Made by a program: the position numbers and the translations under genes
Notes under the pieces: generated by a model
What the model saw: only the letters and a program-made list of their open reading frames with translations
What the model was told of the DNA's origin: nothing
Database searches by the model: none
Assembly: GCA_033060915.1 (NCBI GenBank)
Contig: CM065389.1
Span: 8,412,001-8,476,000, forward strand
Origin: Euryodendron excelsum
Taxonomy: Eukaryota; Streptophyta; Magnoliopsida; Ericales; Pentaphylacaceae
Direction: 5' to 3'
Length of the DNA: 64,000 bases
Shown: piece by piece, positions 35,666 through 47,420 of the stretch
Position numbering within the stretch: position 1 is the stretch's first letter
How the letters are laid out: every line of letters starts with the position of its first letter

Positions 35666-38600
35666 CTAGTTATAAGGTAGCCTGAAACAAAGACCGATGT
35701 ATATGTGAACAGTTGACTGAAACAACTTACTCAAGATAGGACGCATGTAATTTTAAGTGTTAGCCAACTTTCACAAGCCCTATTCGTGCAAACCATCTGT
35801 TTGGTAACATTTTTTGTTTTTGTTTTTGTTTTTTGTTTTATTTTTCAAAAAAAACAAAAAACAGCATTTGTTTAATATTTTTTATTTTTAGTTGTTTACA
35901 AAATTAAAAAAAAAACAAAAAACAATACAATAGGTGTGTTCTCTGTTTCTAAAACATTATTATTTCGATACTGTTGGCACAACGATAACCTATAAATACC
36001 CATTACTAGATAACAAACAACACACAACAAAAAATAAAAACCAACAGCGGGACATTTTAATTGCAAAAGGTCAATTATGCATGCCTTGTACTAAATTCGC
36101 GCCCCCCCCCCCCCCAACCAAAATGATCAAAATTTCGTTTCAATAGGTTGTTTCGGTTGGCTTCAAATGGTAATATTTTAAAAATATTTTAAAAGTAAGA
36201 AATATTAATATCTTTAAAAAATAACAAATATTAATATAGAATCCTTTGTATTTTTCTACATAAAAATTATAAAACATCTATGAAAAGATCAAAAATTTCA
36301 TGTTGACACAACTTATTGTTTTAATATATTTGTTTACGTCCCGGTGTATTTGGATGAAAACAATACAAATTTGTTATTCGACTATATTTTTTTAGGTTCC
36401 GGTGTGTTTGGATGGAAAAATACAAATTCATTATTCGACTATATTTTTTTCATTACAATCTCTTAAAAAACAAAAACCTTTAGACCATTTCAACGGAAAC
36501 AAATAAAAATTTTGTTCCTTCATTGTAACCTAGTTTAGAATGCATGCATCTAATACTAAACACCAAGACTCATGTTTATGAAACATGCTGTGTTTTACGA
36601 AACGATCAATTCTGACTCCTTCATTGTTGACTAGATGATGGAGTAAATTATTGCACTCTTTCATTGTTGACTAGATGGAGTAAATTATCGGACACTCCTT
36701 CATTGTTGAATAGATGACGGAGTAAATTATCGGATAACCTGACTTAGAATCATCTATAAAACCCGCCATTAGATCTTTAGTAATGTCCAACACTGTGTTA
36801 TCTGGAACGCGAATCGTTCAGATACATGGTATGAGAATGGAAACGAAAATGTAATACGTCACATGTTCTAAAATATAGTACACTAAGAGTAGAATTGTAT
36901 AAAATACACTATTAAAATTAAGGTACTTCTATAACAATTTTCTTTAATAATTAGTCATTTATTTTCTTAAATTAATCATCTAAAAACACATTCTAAGAGT
37001 ATTATGGTATATATTTTTTACATATTGTTATGTCAAAACTCTATTTTTCTTATATTTTAATCCCATTACATTTGGTTTTTTTCCTCGTTAGGTGACTTTT
37101 AAATAAATAAATAAATAAAAAGTTTAGAATCGTAAATTCACTGTTTTAAAACGCTAGCATTCCATGTTTCGGAATGATATTCTAAAAGCCTAAATCACTA
37201 AAGTCCAGTATTATGATAGCACTGGTCCAACAGCTTTCATTACCAATGACTTTTTGGGTTGTTCTAGGCAAAGTATGTTAAAACTCGTTTAATGGGTAGA
37301 GGAGGAACAGATTTCTTACTCACCATTGAAGATTCGAAATATTTTTAGAGTTCTCTAACTATTGCATAGGAGATGCATGTCTATGTAGAGAGATGATATT
37401 AGAATGCAACTATTCGAGAGGAACATGTGTTATTAGGCAATACTTAGCTTACCCTAGCTTCAAAGATGTGTCGGAGCAGTCATCCTCAGGCGGTGGAGCA
37501 CTATTGCAGCTGCAGACATTGGTGACAGACTCTGAAGACTGGCCGTCTTTATCCGACTCCGCGGTAACATTGATGAGAGGCCACTTTCCTTTAGAAATCA
37601 TCACCATCTGCAATCACAAAATAGTTATCATATATATATTTTAAGTTCTATATATCTGAAGTACACAAAAACATAAAAGCAAAGGAAAACCATACTTTCT
37701 GTTTCAATTGCTGGTTTTCTTCAGCCAATTGAGCACTCTGCATGTTTTTCCAATAGGAATTTCAGAGAATGACAGTATCATTAGAATGGTTTTGGAATCT
37801 AGGATATGTGTTTGAAAACACCTATAAACTCAAAGCATTGAACAACTCCAACGGAGAATGATATTTACTTCCTCAAATGCTCAATATTCTATTTTTCTTT
37901 CTTTTTGGTTTAAGTTCTTTTACCTAGAGAGACGAATGACTCAAATTCACTTAAAAACTGCTTTGTATATATGAACTTGAATCGAACTGTAACCAATAAC
38001 CCAAATATATATTGCTTTCAGACCTTTCTTTGCAGGCTGGCAATTTCATTCATGATTCGTTCACCCTGAAATGATCGATACCGCATGTTAATGTCTGAAT
38101 TAACCTAGCATTTACATTTGTTTATATCAAAATTGGAGAGATAAAAACATGAACAAAAGACCTTCGTCTGAAGCACACGGCTTAGTCCAGCTTCAAGCAT
38201 TTTCTCTAACTGCTGCAATTCTTCTATATTTAGTCCTTGAAGATCCTCACCCCTCAGCTGCCTATATTTGAAAAGCTTATCATTTTCATAACAATGGTAT
38301 TTTCAGAGTAAAATAATTATTACTTCTAACATCGCTATATACCTCAGTTCACTGGTCTTGTCTGAAACTTCCTTGCTCAATCTGACATGACTGCTGTTCT
38401 CTAGCTACAATGAGGATAAACATTGCAATCCATATCACAGTTAGCTACTCTTTTATAGGTTTTAAAACCTCATAATAAAAAAGACCCAGAAGATTTGGAT
38501 TTACGGGGAATTAAACTATTCCACTTGACCTATCATGGCATTTTATCATTCCAAAGTAGAAAAATAGAAGCGGGTGGTTGAAATTTAAAAATTAGATATT

Positions 38601-41600
38601 ACTATAGATGTTGAATAAAATATCAAATGAAACCCTTGAAAAAATAACATTCTGAATGGGTATTATAATAATCAAAGAAACATTGTCAAATGCTTAATAA
38701 CAAGATGAACTCATTTTAAAATTCCATAAAAAAATAGAATGGTAATTGTATTGCAATGACCACTACCAAACAAAGAATAACTAATAAAACATACTACCTG
38801 CAGTCCAAGGGAAGGCTGGTCCATCTTTTCAATGTTATTTGCATGCAGAGTGTACTTTCCAACTATATCTTTCATGCTTCAGGGCACAGAAGATGAAAAA
38901 GTTATTCAAAATCTTTTAGCATTAAATCATCATAGATTGTGTTCCATTTAATTACCTTCATACAAAGGCATACACAACAATCAAATTTTCCAACAAGACA
39001 AACTACTGCCCCTATATATTTACATATTGAACATTTAGATAATGGAAGATAACCACGATCACATTAGCAAACATGAAATGGGAAAAGGAGAAAGAAAGAA
39101 CGAGCAAAACTTTCAAAGCTTATTCTTCTCAAATGCATCAAAACGAGAACCAAACAAGGCTTCAATAACTCAAAGGCAGCATGAAAACTGAAAATCACAT
39201 TTAATTTTCCTCGAATCTTCAACTTCCCTTAAATTTATTCACGGATATTTTCCTCGAATCTTCGACTTCCCTTAAATTTATTCACGGATCAATGTCTTCT
39301 AAATAAAGAGAGTTCCGTAAAATTCCTCCAACTTATTTTTCATCACAATTGAACAACAACCTCCAGTAGACAGTTTATGAACTAATTAAAGTTAGTAAGG
39401 TCTTGAAACCTTTACAGTTTGGCACATTCATGAAATGAGACAAGGACATAATATAACATGGACTTGTTGACACAACGAATTTTGAAAACTAGGACACAGA
39501 CTCAACAAAGGCATGACATATTATATACTTCAATATAAATACGTATATATATATTCTTATACATATGCATACATTTTGCACATAGGTATATTCACGTGTT
39601 TTGTTTTCATACACAATTGTTGACATTTCTCCTCTACCCTATTCCTTCTACAAAACCTTTACATATCTTTTGTTTTAACATAAGGTCAAAATACTTTTGA
39701 ATCTAATAAAAAATCTTTTTATCTTAACAATTTTACTTCGTGTGTACTAAGAAAAGGCCTAGTTTGAGCCGTATCCAGATTTCCAAATTAGTTTCTCAGC
39801 TCAAGAAGTGCTATCTAAGAATCCAACTTTACTACTGCTATTTCCAATTGTTGACAGATTCCATGATGAGTTACACATGGCCAAGGGTATTATCCTAAAA
39901 TTGTTGGCATCCATTAAGCATTTATCGACACAAAACTAGGAATCATGCGAGTTTCTATACATGATTAGGCTTTGGGTTCTAATGTTTCTAAATCTAAGCA
40001 ATAGATAATTGGTTCCTCAAAGCATACACTTTTGAGCCTAATAGCATTCATATAGGGAAAACATTTGGTTTAATCCCTAAGAGGAAATACAACCGTCAAC
40101 AATTTACACAAAGTTGGGTCTTGCTAATGATTGTTTCTGTGCTGATTTTGTTCTTGGTGGTCCTTCTAGTTTGTCCCTTGTATCAATTTCATTCTTGTAT
40201 TTTCAACTGCTACAAAATTTAACCCTGATTTTTTAAATTGATTTCTAACAAGTCCAACTACTAAAATCCAACTGGACAGACAAAAAAGTGAATAACAAGA
40301 CCTTAAGATAAAACTTATCAACCATTTTACCCTTGCTTGAGTATGAAGGAACTCATATGTGAATCTTATTCTTATTTAGGTTCACCTGGCAAAAGAATTT
40401 ATATTTATATATGCTATACACACATATATGAATAAACATACATAAATATATACCTACATGACTCCTTGCATCTCTCTCTCCCTCTCTTTTCTCTCTCTCT
40501 CTCTCCTCTCTCTCTCTGCCACTTTTCTTCTTCTCCTCTCCCCCTTCTTGTCTCTCCTTCCCCTCAAACTCCACCACCACCACCAAACACACATCAACTA
40601 ATTGTTGTTGCTATAATGTTTTTAGCTTATTTTTCCTCTTTTAATTTCTTATCACTTTTTATTTTGAGTGTTTTACTGTGAACTAGTCCTAGACAGAGAG
40701 GATAGCCTGAGTGTTGTGATGCTTTTGATGAGTTGCATTATGTAGGTATTAGGTTGACGTGGTAGATAAGTGGTGATTTACTAGGGACATGGCACGATGG
40801 TGAGGGGTAGCAATGGTGGTGGTTAGAGATAACAGTGGTGGGTTTGTGATGGTGTTTTGTGGAGAGGGAGGAGAGAATTTAAAAATAGGGGTCTTAATTT
40901 TACCCAAATGTCCCTTTTCCTAGTCACATGAGGATCATATATCTTATTGTTTGTCCAAAACCCTTTTTTTTAACAAGTATTTTCCATCCAAATCCCTAAT
41001 GGATGTTTACGGTTGGACTTATTATGAACTAATTCCTAAATTCCAGGTTAATTTTGTTGTGATTGAAACTAGAAAGACAAAATTTACATAAGGCTCAAAC
41101 TATAAGGACTGTAATTAACTCAAGAGCAAAAATGCAAACCAAACAACTATGCTGCAAAATACTAAACTTCATGTTTGGTAAGTTTCAATATCATGATTCA
41201 ACTGTCGCAACTAAGTTTGCAACATCAATATACCAAGTAACATGATCTTGGCTTTCGTAAAATTTGGCAGCTTTCCTTTTGTTGGTTTTACGTGAACTGA
41301 GAGTCTGCCACGTTGTAGTCAAATATGGAACTAGTGGTATAAAATAAATCAACCAGTTCAAGTCCAGACAGGATTGGCTAGTCAAGAGCTCATTTGGGTC
41401 ATTTATTGGCTTAAATAATCTGACCTTGAGCTTGATACATGAGCTTAATTACTTAACAAGGCAAGCACACTTTATATGTCCCTCTCAACTCAGTATGTTG
41501 CATATCCCATGTGTCTTAAAAGGCTGAAATAGTTTTTCATTTCATTTTGATTTTCAGCCACATTGTGTGTGCCCATTTGCTAAGTTTTAGATTGTGAAGC

Positions 41601-44485
41601 CAGCTATATACAATAGTTTCTTCAAAAAGATCTAAGTTACCCATCAAACTAGCCACTTTAAAGCATGCAAATCATGAGCATGAGAAACATGCGTGTACAA
41701 CACAAATTAACATTTCATAAATTGGAAGCTAAGAAGCACAGAAACCTCGTTTATGGTGCCGTATTCATGTCGGACACAAGTCGAACACACATAATCATCG
41801 AACACGCCGGGATACGTGTCAAACACCCCAATTGGTTTGTCTAATATTTTTATTAATATTTTTTTTTAGTGGACACTTCTTAGATACATCAGAAACATGC
41901 GTGTCCATTAGTTGGACACATTATGGGACACGGCGGGTTAAATAGAGTCTAATCTATGAATTTCAAAATTTTAAAACAAAAAAAAAAGATAAAGATATCC
42001 AAATCCAATTTTTCAAATACTCAACTTGTTAGTTGTTGTATTATACTTGTAAACTTATTTAGTTATTTTTATCTTATTTTTGATGATTTATGAATTTTGA
42101 ATTTACATACATAACAAATAAAAAATGTATAAATTTTTTTTTTTTGTATTCCCGTTAAATCCGTGCCTTCATTTTTTAAAAATGTCGTGTCCCGTGTCCG
42201 TATCCGTGTCCGTATCCGTACCCGTATCCGTGCTTTTTAAATTGAAAGTAGCTCAAGAACTTGAGCAGAAACCTTTGATCCCAATTTTTATAGTGGGGAT
42301 TATGCCAGAATCCTTTCCTAAAGTCACATGATTTTATGATACGGATTCTATTCATGTCCAATTCAAGTCAAATTGTCTCCCAGAGTTGGAGCTGCAGTGC
42401 TTAACATTTCTGCTAAATTGAGCCCTCTATCGCATGTATCAAGGTTGCCTATAGCGAGATGTGGTTGACAAGTAAGTGCACCTAGAAGACAATCAAGTGC
42501 TAAACATAGATTCGCTTAACGACTGGACTCATCTAAAAGCCAGCTAAAAGTCACATGTAAGTGTGTTTTACTAACTTATCTTTGATTTAGGTCATATAAG
42601 AGAGAACGGTTCTGCTAGTTTTTAGGTGCGTTAATTGTTATCTTTGAGGAAGCTTATGTTGACAAAACTTGAGAATTGCCTGGTATTTTCTCACTTATAA
42701 GAGTTCACTCACCTAGCCATGTTGTCTGTGATTGTGTATCCATTCCGATTTTTCACTCTCAAATCACGAAAAATTTCCACCAAACAAATTTTTGCATCTG
42801 CAAATCTCTGGCCGAGAAGCAAACCCCTTCCGAGCGGGTTCCATTTCCAATTTCCTGCAAATTGAGAAAGCTTCTCGTTGTGGCTTCCTATTCAAGAGTT
42901 ACCGCAATAGTAGAGAAGGACCACATAAATTCCTCTATCAACATATACGCACTGCCAAGAGGCCAAAATGGGATCAACTTTATTTTTCTGTGCTTTCTAT
43001 GTTCTAATGCTTCATAGTTTTGGGTATACTTGGGATTTTCTGTCCGTATTCACTTCATAGTCTTAGCTAATTTGATTAAATCTTGGAATTCATATCTTCC
43101 TATAGGTCTCATCAATTTTGATTGTCCAATACTTCTATAATCTTCACTAACATGCCAAAGTGATCACTTCTCATATAAGGACTTTGTGGGCCAGTAATCT
43201 ATAGTACACATATAAGGATCTTGGGTGACCATTATTCCATGGTACCAATCATCAACACTTCGGTTCATTTGATGCTTAAATTTTCAGTGATTTTCGGTAC
43301 ATACCTAAAGAATATTATCATCTTACGTTCATTTACCAAACAGGAACCTAATAAAATCTCAATATTTGGACACACCAGCTGTTGCATGATACTCATCTTG
43401 ATCTAGGAGGGAAGAACAAAGAAGAGGACATCCCCTCCCCCACCCTTTCTCTTCCCAAAAAAAACAAAAAAAAGACAGGTACAGATCTAAAGAAGATGGT
43501 ATCTACAGCCCCAAGCACTACCATTGTATTTGTAAGTTTTGACTAACTTGCATAAAATAAATGATGATTGATGGATGGAAGGAAAACTGAGAGACAAAAG
43601 GACAATATATACACTAATATTAAAGAGTAAAATTACTCGAGATTGGATCACAAATGAACGGCCGCTTCAGTCAAGGAAATTAAACAAATGTCAATGGTAA
43701 AAGCCTCTTCAGGAATGAAATGGGGAAAAAAAACTTAAGTAAGTAGAGAAAAACAATAGGACACGAAAAATATCGAAGGTACTTTTAGTTAACACGCCAG
43801 TAGGATCCTCTCCATCAATTCATAGAAAGTAGACCCATAACTAAAACTGAAAATCAATGGACAAGATGAGGCCAAAATCTGCACTGTGCAAAATGTACAT
43901 CATTTTACAATGAAATTATTTTCCAAATAGAGGATTCAAATATCTAAGTACTATGGGCTGCTACTACAAATAAACAAAGTTAAAGAATATTTTTTAAAAT
44001 AATCAAGAGGATTTCAGCATAGAAAATCTAGAGAATTCACTAGGGTTTCTAAATTTGTACTTTCACAATTAGAAATACGTATACAAATTGAAAGCAGTAG
44101 GCTAGCGTGAGAAAACGAGGTTTTTATCTCAAAGAAACTTGGAATTCGCTTCATCCCTTCTGTTGAATAGCGTTATCATGACGATGTACATAAATACGAA
44201 AGTACATAAATAAAAATAAAAAAAGAAAAAAAAAGAATACATTGATCATAATAGTAGCAATCCCTTCCAAAACAGCCTAGCAACAGAAAATAAGCAACCA
44301 TACCTTGAGCTTGCAAACTCGAAAAGCTTGCCGGTAGAGGAGAAGATGATGAGAGCAACCTCAGCATCGCAAAGAACAGCAAGTTCTTCAGCTTTCTTGA
44401 AAAGCCCTCGTCTTCTCTTAGAGAAGGTCACCTGCCTCGCCGTGATGTTGTCGATCTTCTTGATCTTGATCTTCTCTCTCGCCAT
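35666..44485 (-). CDS. SVP: SVP/JOINTLESS-type MIKC MADS-box transcription factor (8 exons, 225 aa)
   Basis: Exons: 44485-44304, 38876-38798, 38404-38343, 38261-38162, 38065-38024, 37737-37696, 37607-37453, 35681-35666. All introns are GT-AG; 678 bp in phase to TAG. Residues 1-60 form the MADS domain ([20 protein letters not shown], then [15 protein letters not shown]). The I region follows (61-87: [20 protein letters not shown]), then the K-box (about 88-170: [34 protein letters not shown]). The short C-terminal region has [13 protein letters not shown] and ends LKLGLPYN. LKLGL (218-222) is an LxLxL (EAR-type) repression motif. SVP-group proteins act in the nucleus as dimers on CArG boxes and regulate flowering time, dormancy or meristem identity. 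The start is the ATG immediately before the MADS domain; an upstream in-frame ATG at 44542 would add 19 atypical residues and was rejected. Confidence 0.94.
35800..36060. repeat. T-rich then A-rich fold-back repeat next to the MADS gene 3' exon
   Basis: The run from ctgtttggtaacattttttg through a long T-rich arm to A-rich aaaaaacaaaaaacag lies in the last intron. It resembles the GTTTGGTAAC-type MITEs at 34015-34374 and 45650-45880. The right end is uncertain. Confidence 0.4.
36102..36115. repeat. 14-base poly-C tract
   Basis: Uninterrupted C-run in the last MADS intron, next to a short T-rich/A-rich repeat. Confidence 0.8.
36340..36450. repeat. Tandem duplication, two units of about 55 bp
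   Basis: Units at about 36340-36395 and 36396-36450 both read cggtgt-tttggatg, then acaaatt and attattcgactatattttt. They lie in the last intron of the MADS gene. Confidence 0.75.
36615..36735. repeat. Minisatellite, three units of about 40 bp
   Basis: Units begin at 36615, 36655 and 36694. Each reads actccttcattgttga, then tagatg and gagtaaattat. They lie in the last intron of the MADS gene. Confidence 0.85.
39205..39290. repeat. 43-bp tandem duplication in MADS intron 1
   Basis: Units 39205-39247 and 39248-39290 differ at two positions, which suggests a recent duplication. Confidence 0.85.
40471..40527. repeat. (CT)n microsatellite region
   Basis: An imperfect CT-rich tract in MADS intron 1. 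Open frames on both strands here are repeat artefacts. Confidence 0.7.
41729..42240. mobile_element. Non-autonomous hAT-type element, copy B, in MADS intron 1
   Basis: 512 bp with left end CTAAGAAGCACAGAAAC and right end the complement of TTAAAAAGCACGGATAC. The flanking 8-bp duplication ATTGGAAG/ATTGAAAG (41721-41728 and 42241-42248) matches at seven of eight positions. The right subterminal region has a run of gtatccgtgtccgtatccg repeats, and the left has gtcggacac phrases. It is the same family as 30257-31504. Confidence 0.8.
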
Positions 44486-44938
44486 TCTTGATACCATAAC
44501 ACAGCATGAAAAAAAAAGAGCTTCTTCACATCTATTTTCCAAACATAATATATATACATATAACTACACAGCATAAAAACGGCGCGAAAGAAGAGGGAAA
44601 AACTGGGTTTTGGCTAAATTTAGCAGAGGGTATCGCAGGAACCCTAGAGAAAGAGACCCAGTTTAGATCCGGGTGAAGAAACCCAGAAAAACCCACCAAT
44701 TATTGCTCAAAAACATGCAAAACCCAGACAAAGAAAGAGAGCTAGAGATTGGTGGGTAGTCACTATTCACCTTCTTGGAGTGATAAAACAGATCCAGAAG
44801 ATGTCGGAGGAGCACTTACTGTTGATCACAGCTCCCACCGAAAGCCACCAGTTAAAAGAAGGACTAGAGAGAGAAACCCCAGAGAGAGAGAGAGAGGGGG
44901 AGAGGATTGTAGTTCCAGAAAGGAAGGTCCACTTTCCC

Positions 44939-44946
44939 TTATATAG
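44939..44946 (-). promoter_or_regulatory. TATA box of the MADS gene
   Basis: CTATATAA on the minus strand, about 455 bp upstream of the MADS ATG, followed downstream by a CT-rich tract (complement of the GA run at about 44878-44897). The predicted start of transcription is near 44910. The long leader would run through 44486; an intron in it cannot be excluded. Confidence 0.5.
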
Positions 44947-44989
44947 CCAGACAAGGCCTCAGTTTGTTACTTTTTCCTTAAAAAGATAA

Positions 44990-45440
44990 GAAAATATCTG
45001 TGTACATGAGGGAGTGGGAATGACTTGGGGAGAGCTAAAAATGAAACCTTTGATGAGAATGAAACCTAGGTTGGGGAATATAATATACGTATATATATAT
45101 ATGTATGTCTGTACCAAAAAAATGAATATAATATATATATATATTCTTTTTAGAGGAGGAATATAATATATCTACATTGGGGCATTATATTTATAGATAT
45201 ATAAGTGCTTTTATTTTATGTGGACGATCGTTTTCCGTACAGTTTAACACGTGGATGCAGCCACCAAGGAGCTGCCAGCAGTGCCCTAATAGGGCTACTA
45301 GGGCCCCCAATGGTCGTAGTCCCCTTTCCCATCTCTATTTCTCGCGATACACTGGAAATATGTCGTTCGCTCTCTGCTTTCTCCCATTGACTCCGGTTGA
45401 GTCAGTTATGAACTATAAGTAACATTTTCGAACTTTGTCT
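44990..45440. other. MADS gene upstream region, no gene seen
   Basis: Contains AT microsatellite stretches (about 45070-45180) and a moderately GC-rich segment at 45230-45400 whose overlapping plus-strand frames show no family resemblance. Confidence 0.45.
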
Positions 45441-45691
45441 CCGCTTAGAAGTGTTTTTTATTTTTTGTTATGTATCATAAATGTTTTTATTTTTTATTTT
45501 TTATAATTTGATAATAACATTTGTAAGTTATTATTTTATTGACAATACCAGATTAATATTTTAAAAAAAAAATATATATTTATTTTAATATTTTTTATGT
45601 TTTTTATTTTTAAAAAAAACAAAAAACACTTACTCAACAGATTCTGAAGATCTGTTTGGAAGTGCTGCCAGTTTTTATTTTTTATTGTCTG

Positions 45692-45723
<32 letters not shown>

Positions 45724-45880
45724 ATAATCTAATGATGACATTTATAGGTTACCGTTCTGCTAAAAGTACTATATCAATGTTTTAAAATAAAAAATACATC
45801 TATTTTAATATTTTTTTATGTTTTTATTTTTGAAAAAATAAAAAATAAAAAAAAAAACAAAACCAAACGGACCCTAAGAT
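45440..45880. repeat. Two adjacent T-rich MITE copies
   Basis: Two copies, at about 45445-45635 and 45650-45880. Both contain tttttataat-t-at-ataaca-tt and ttattttaatatttttt-atg, as in 34015-34374. The second has recognisable ends, ctgtttggaagtg and ccaaacggacc. Confidence 0.55.
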
Positions 45881-46379
45881 TTTTTTTTCTTCCTAGTTCT
45901 GAGCAGTGCCATTTACTTTTTTTCCAAGTTTAATGGAAAGTTATTTGATACTCTTCCAAGTATCATCAGTCATCCTTTTCCTTTCATAATATAGTGAAAA
46001 TTTTCACATCATGATTGTGAAAAAATTATTCAATATATTTAAAATACCATGTCACATGATGATGTGACGTGTCTGTTTAATAATCAATTGTCACGTATTT
46101 TTTTTTTTCTTTAGACTTCCAATTGTTACATGCCTCGTTTTTTATGTTATTTTCAATGTGGAGAGCTAATAGGAGTAATCATTTTCCTACCTCGATGACT
46201 TGATCTATTTAATACATTTAAGAATTTATCTACAATAAAAATTTATATATCAATTAAATTATGTTAAACACTGTAATATTATAATAACTTTATTTAGAAT
46301 CTAAGTTAATCTGTTTAAATTTCACAATAAACAGTACTGATGAGATATCGACAATTGGTGAAAAAAAATTAAATAATAA

Positions 46380-47420
46380 CCAAAATAAAACAGTTTATTT
46401 TGGAACGTTTGATGATTGTTAAACTACACTTTAAATTAAGCTTAATAAAACGGTTTTGGATTCAATTAATTCGATCACCCGATTCACTTGAAATTTCAAC
46501 GGAGATTTTATAACTCAAATAATTAATTTGGCCTTGAGCCTTTAATTCAGAATATTTAAATATTAAAACAAAATTCAATAATAATTAAATCTAGAATAAT
46601 AAAATTAAAATCATAGATTCATACCATCGATTTGTGCAATAACTATACCAAACTAAGATTTGTATAAAAATTACCAAACTTAGTCAAGAATCTAAATTTT
46701 TTCAAAGATTTAGAATTTAATCATCAAAAATTGAAAGATTTTAAAGATAAACAATGAAAAATTAATTACCTCCATTGATATCTCAAGATTTTCGAATGAT
46801 CTTCACAATTGGCTTCAAGAAAAAGAAAAAAAAAACTAGCTACTCATAGCAATGAAAATACTTAACTTAAAAAATATCGACTTCATAAATAATTGGAAGC
46901 TCCTACATATATATATCTTTCTTGCCTCCTCTCAAGCTCTCCTGCTTTTCACTTTTAGTGTTGCTATTTATAGACTCTCAAGATAAAGCTATTCATTCCC
47001 TACAGTGATGTATTATTATTTTTTTAGTTATTAATTTCTTTTTTCGTTTTCTCTTTGTGTGAATTTCTATGTAAATTGCCTTCTTTCCATGTTAATTGTC
47101 ATTTTTTCATGTCAATTGTCTTCTGTTCATATCAATCGTCATATGAATTGCCTTCTTTTATCCAAAAGCAAAAACATACCTTGATTGATTTGGTGAAATT
47201 TTGAAAAATGAATGTTTGCCTATGTTGGTGGGCTCCAATCAATGAAGACTTCTTTCTTTTTATGTGAGTTTACTCCCTCTTTGATCTAAAAATCTATAAA
47301 ATGCTCAATAAAATTTATTAGGATTAAAAATAAATTAATTAAAACTATTTATAATTAGTTTAATATTAACAAACACAAAGTTAAGAACTTGTAATTATAT
47401 TTTTACAATGTAATTACTCA
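46380..47420 (-). mobile_element. Degenerate LTR-like repeat
   Basis: Shares a chain of phrases with 58051-59638 and 63226-64000: gatttataactcaaat, ataccatcgattt, accaaacttagtcaa and, in the minus direction, a TATA box (CTATAAATAGC, about 46965-46975). Ends and target duplication could not be fixed. No coding sequence. Confidence 0.5.

Noticed and set aside
44486..44542. Upstream in-frame ATG extending the MADS protein by 19 residues
   Set aside because: SVP-type proteins start at MAREKIKIK; the added residues are Cys/Phe-rich and unlike the family.
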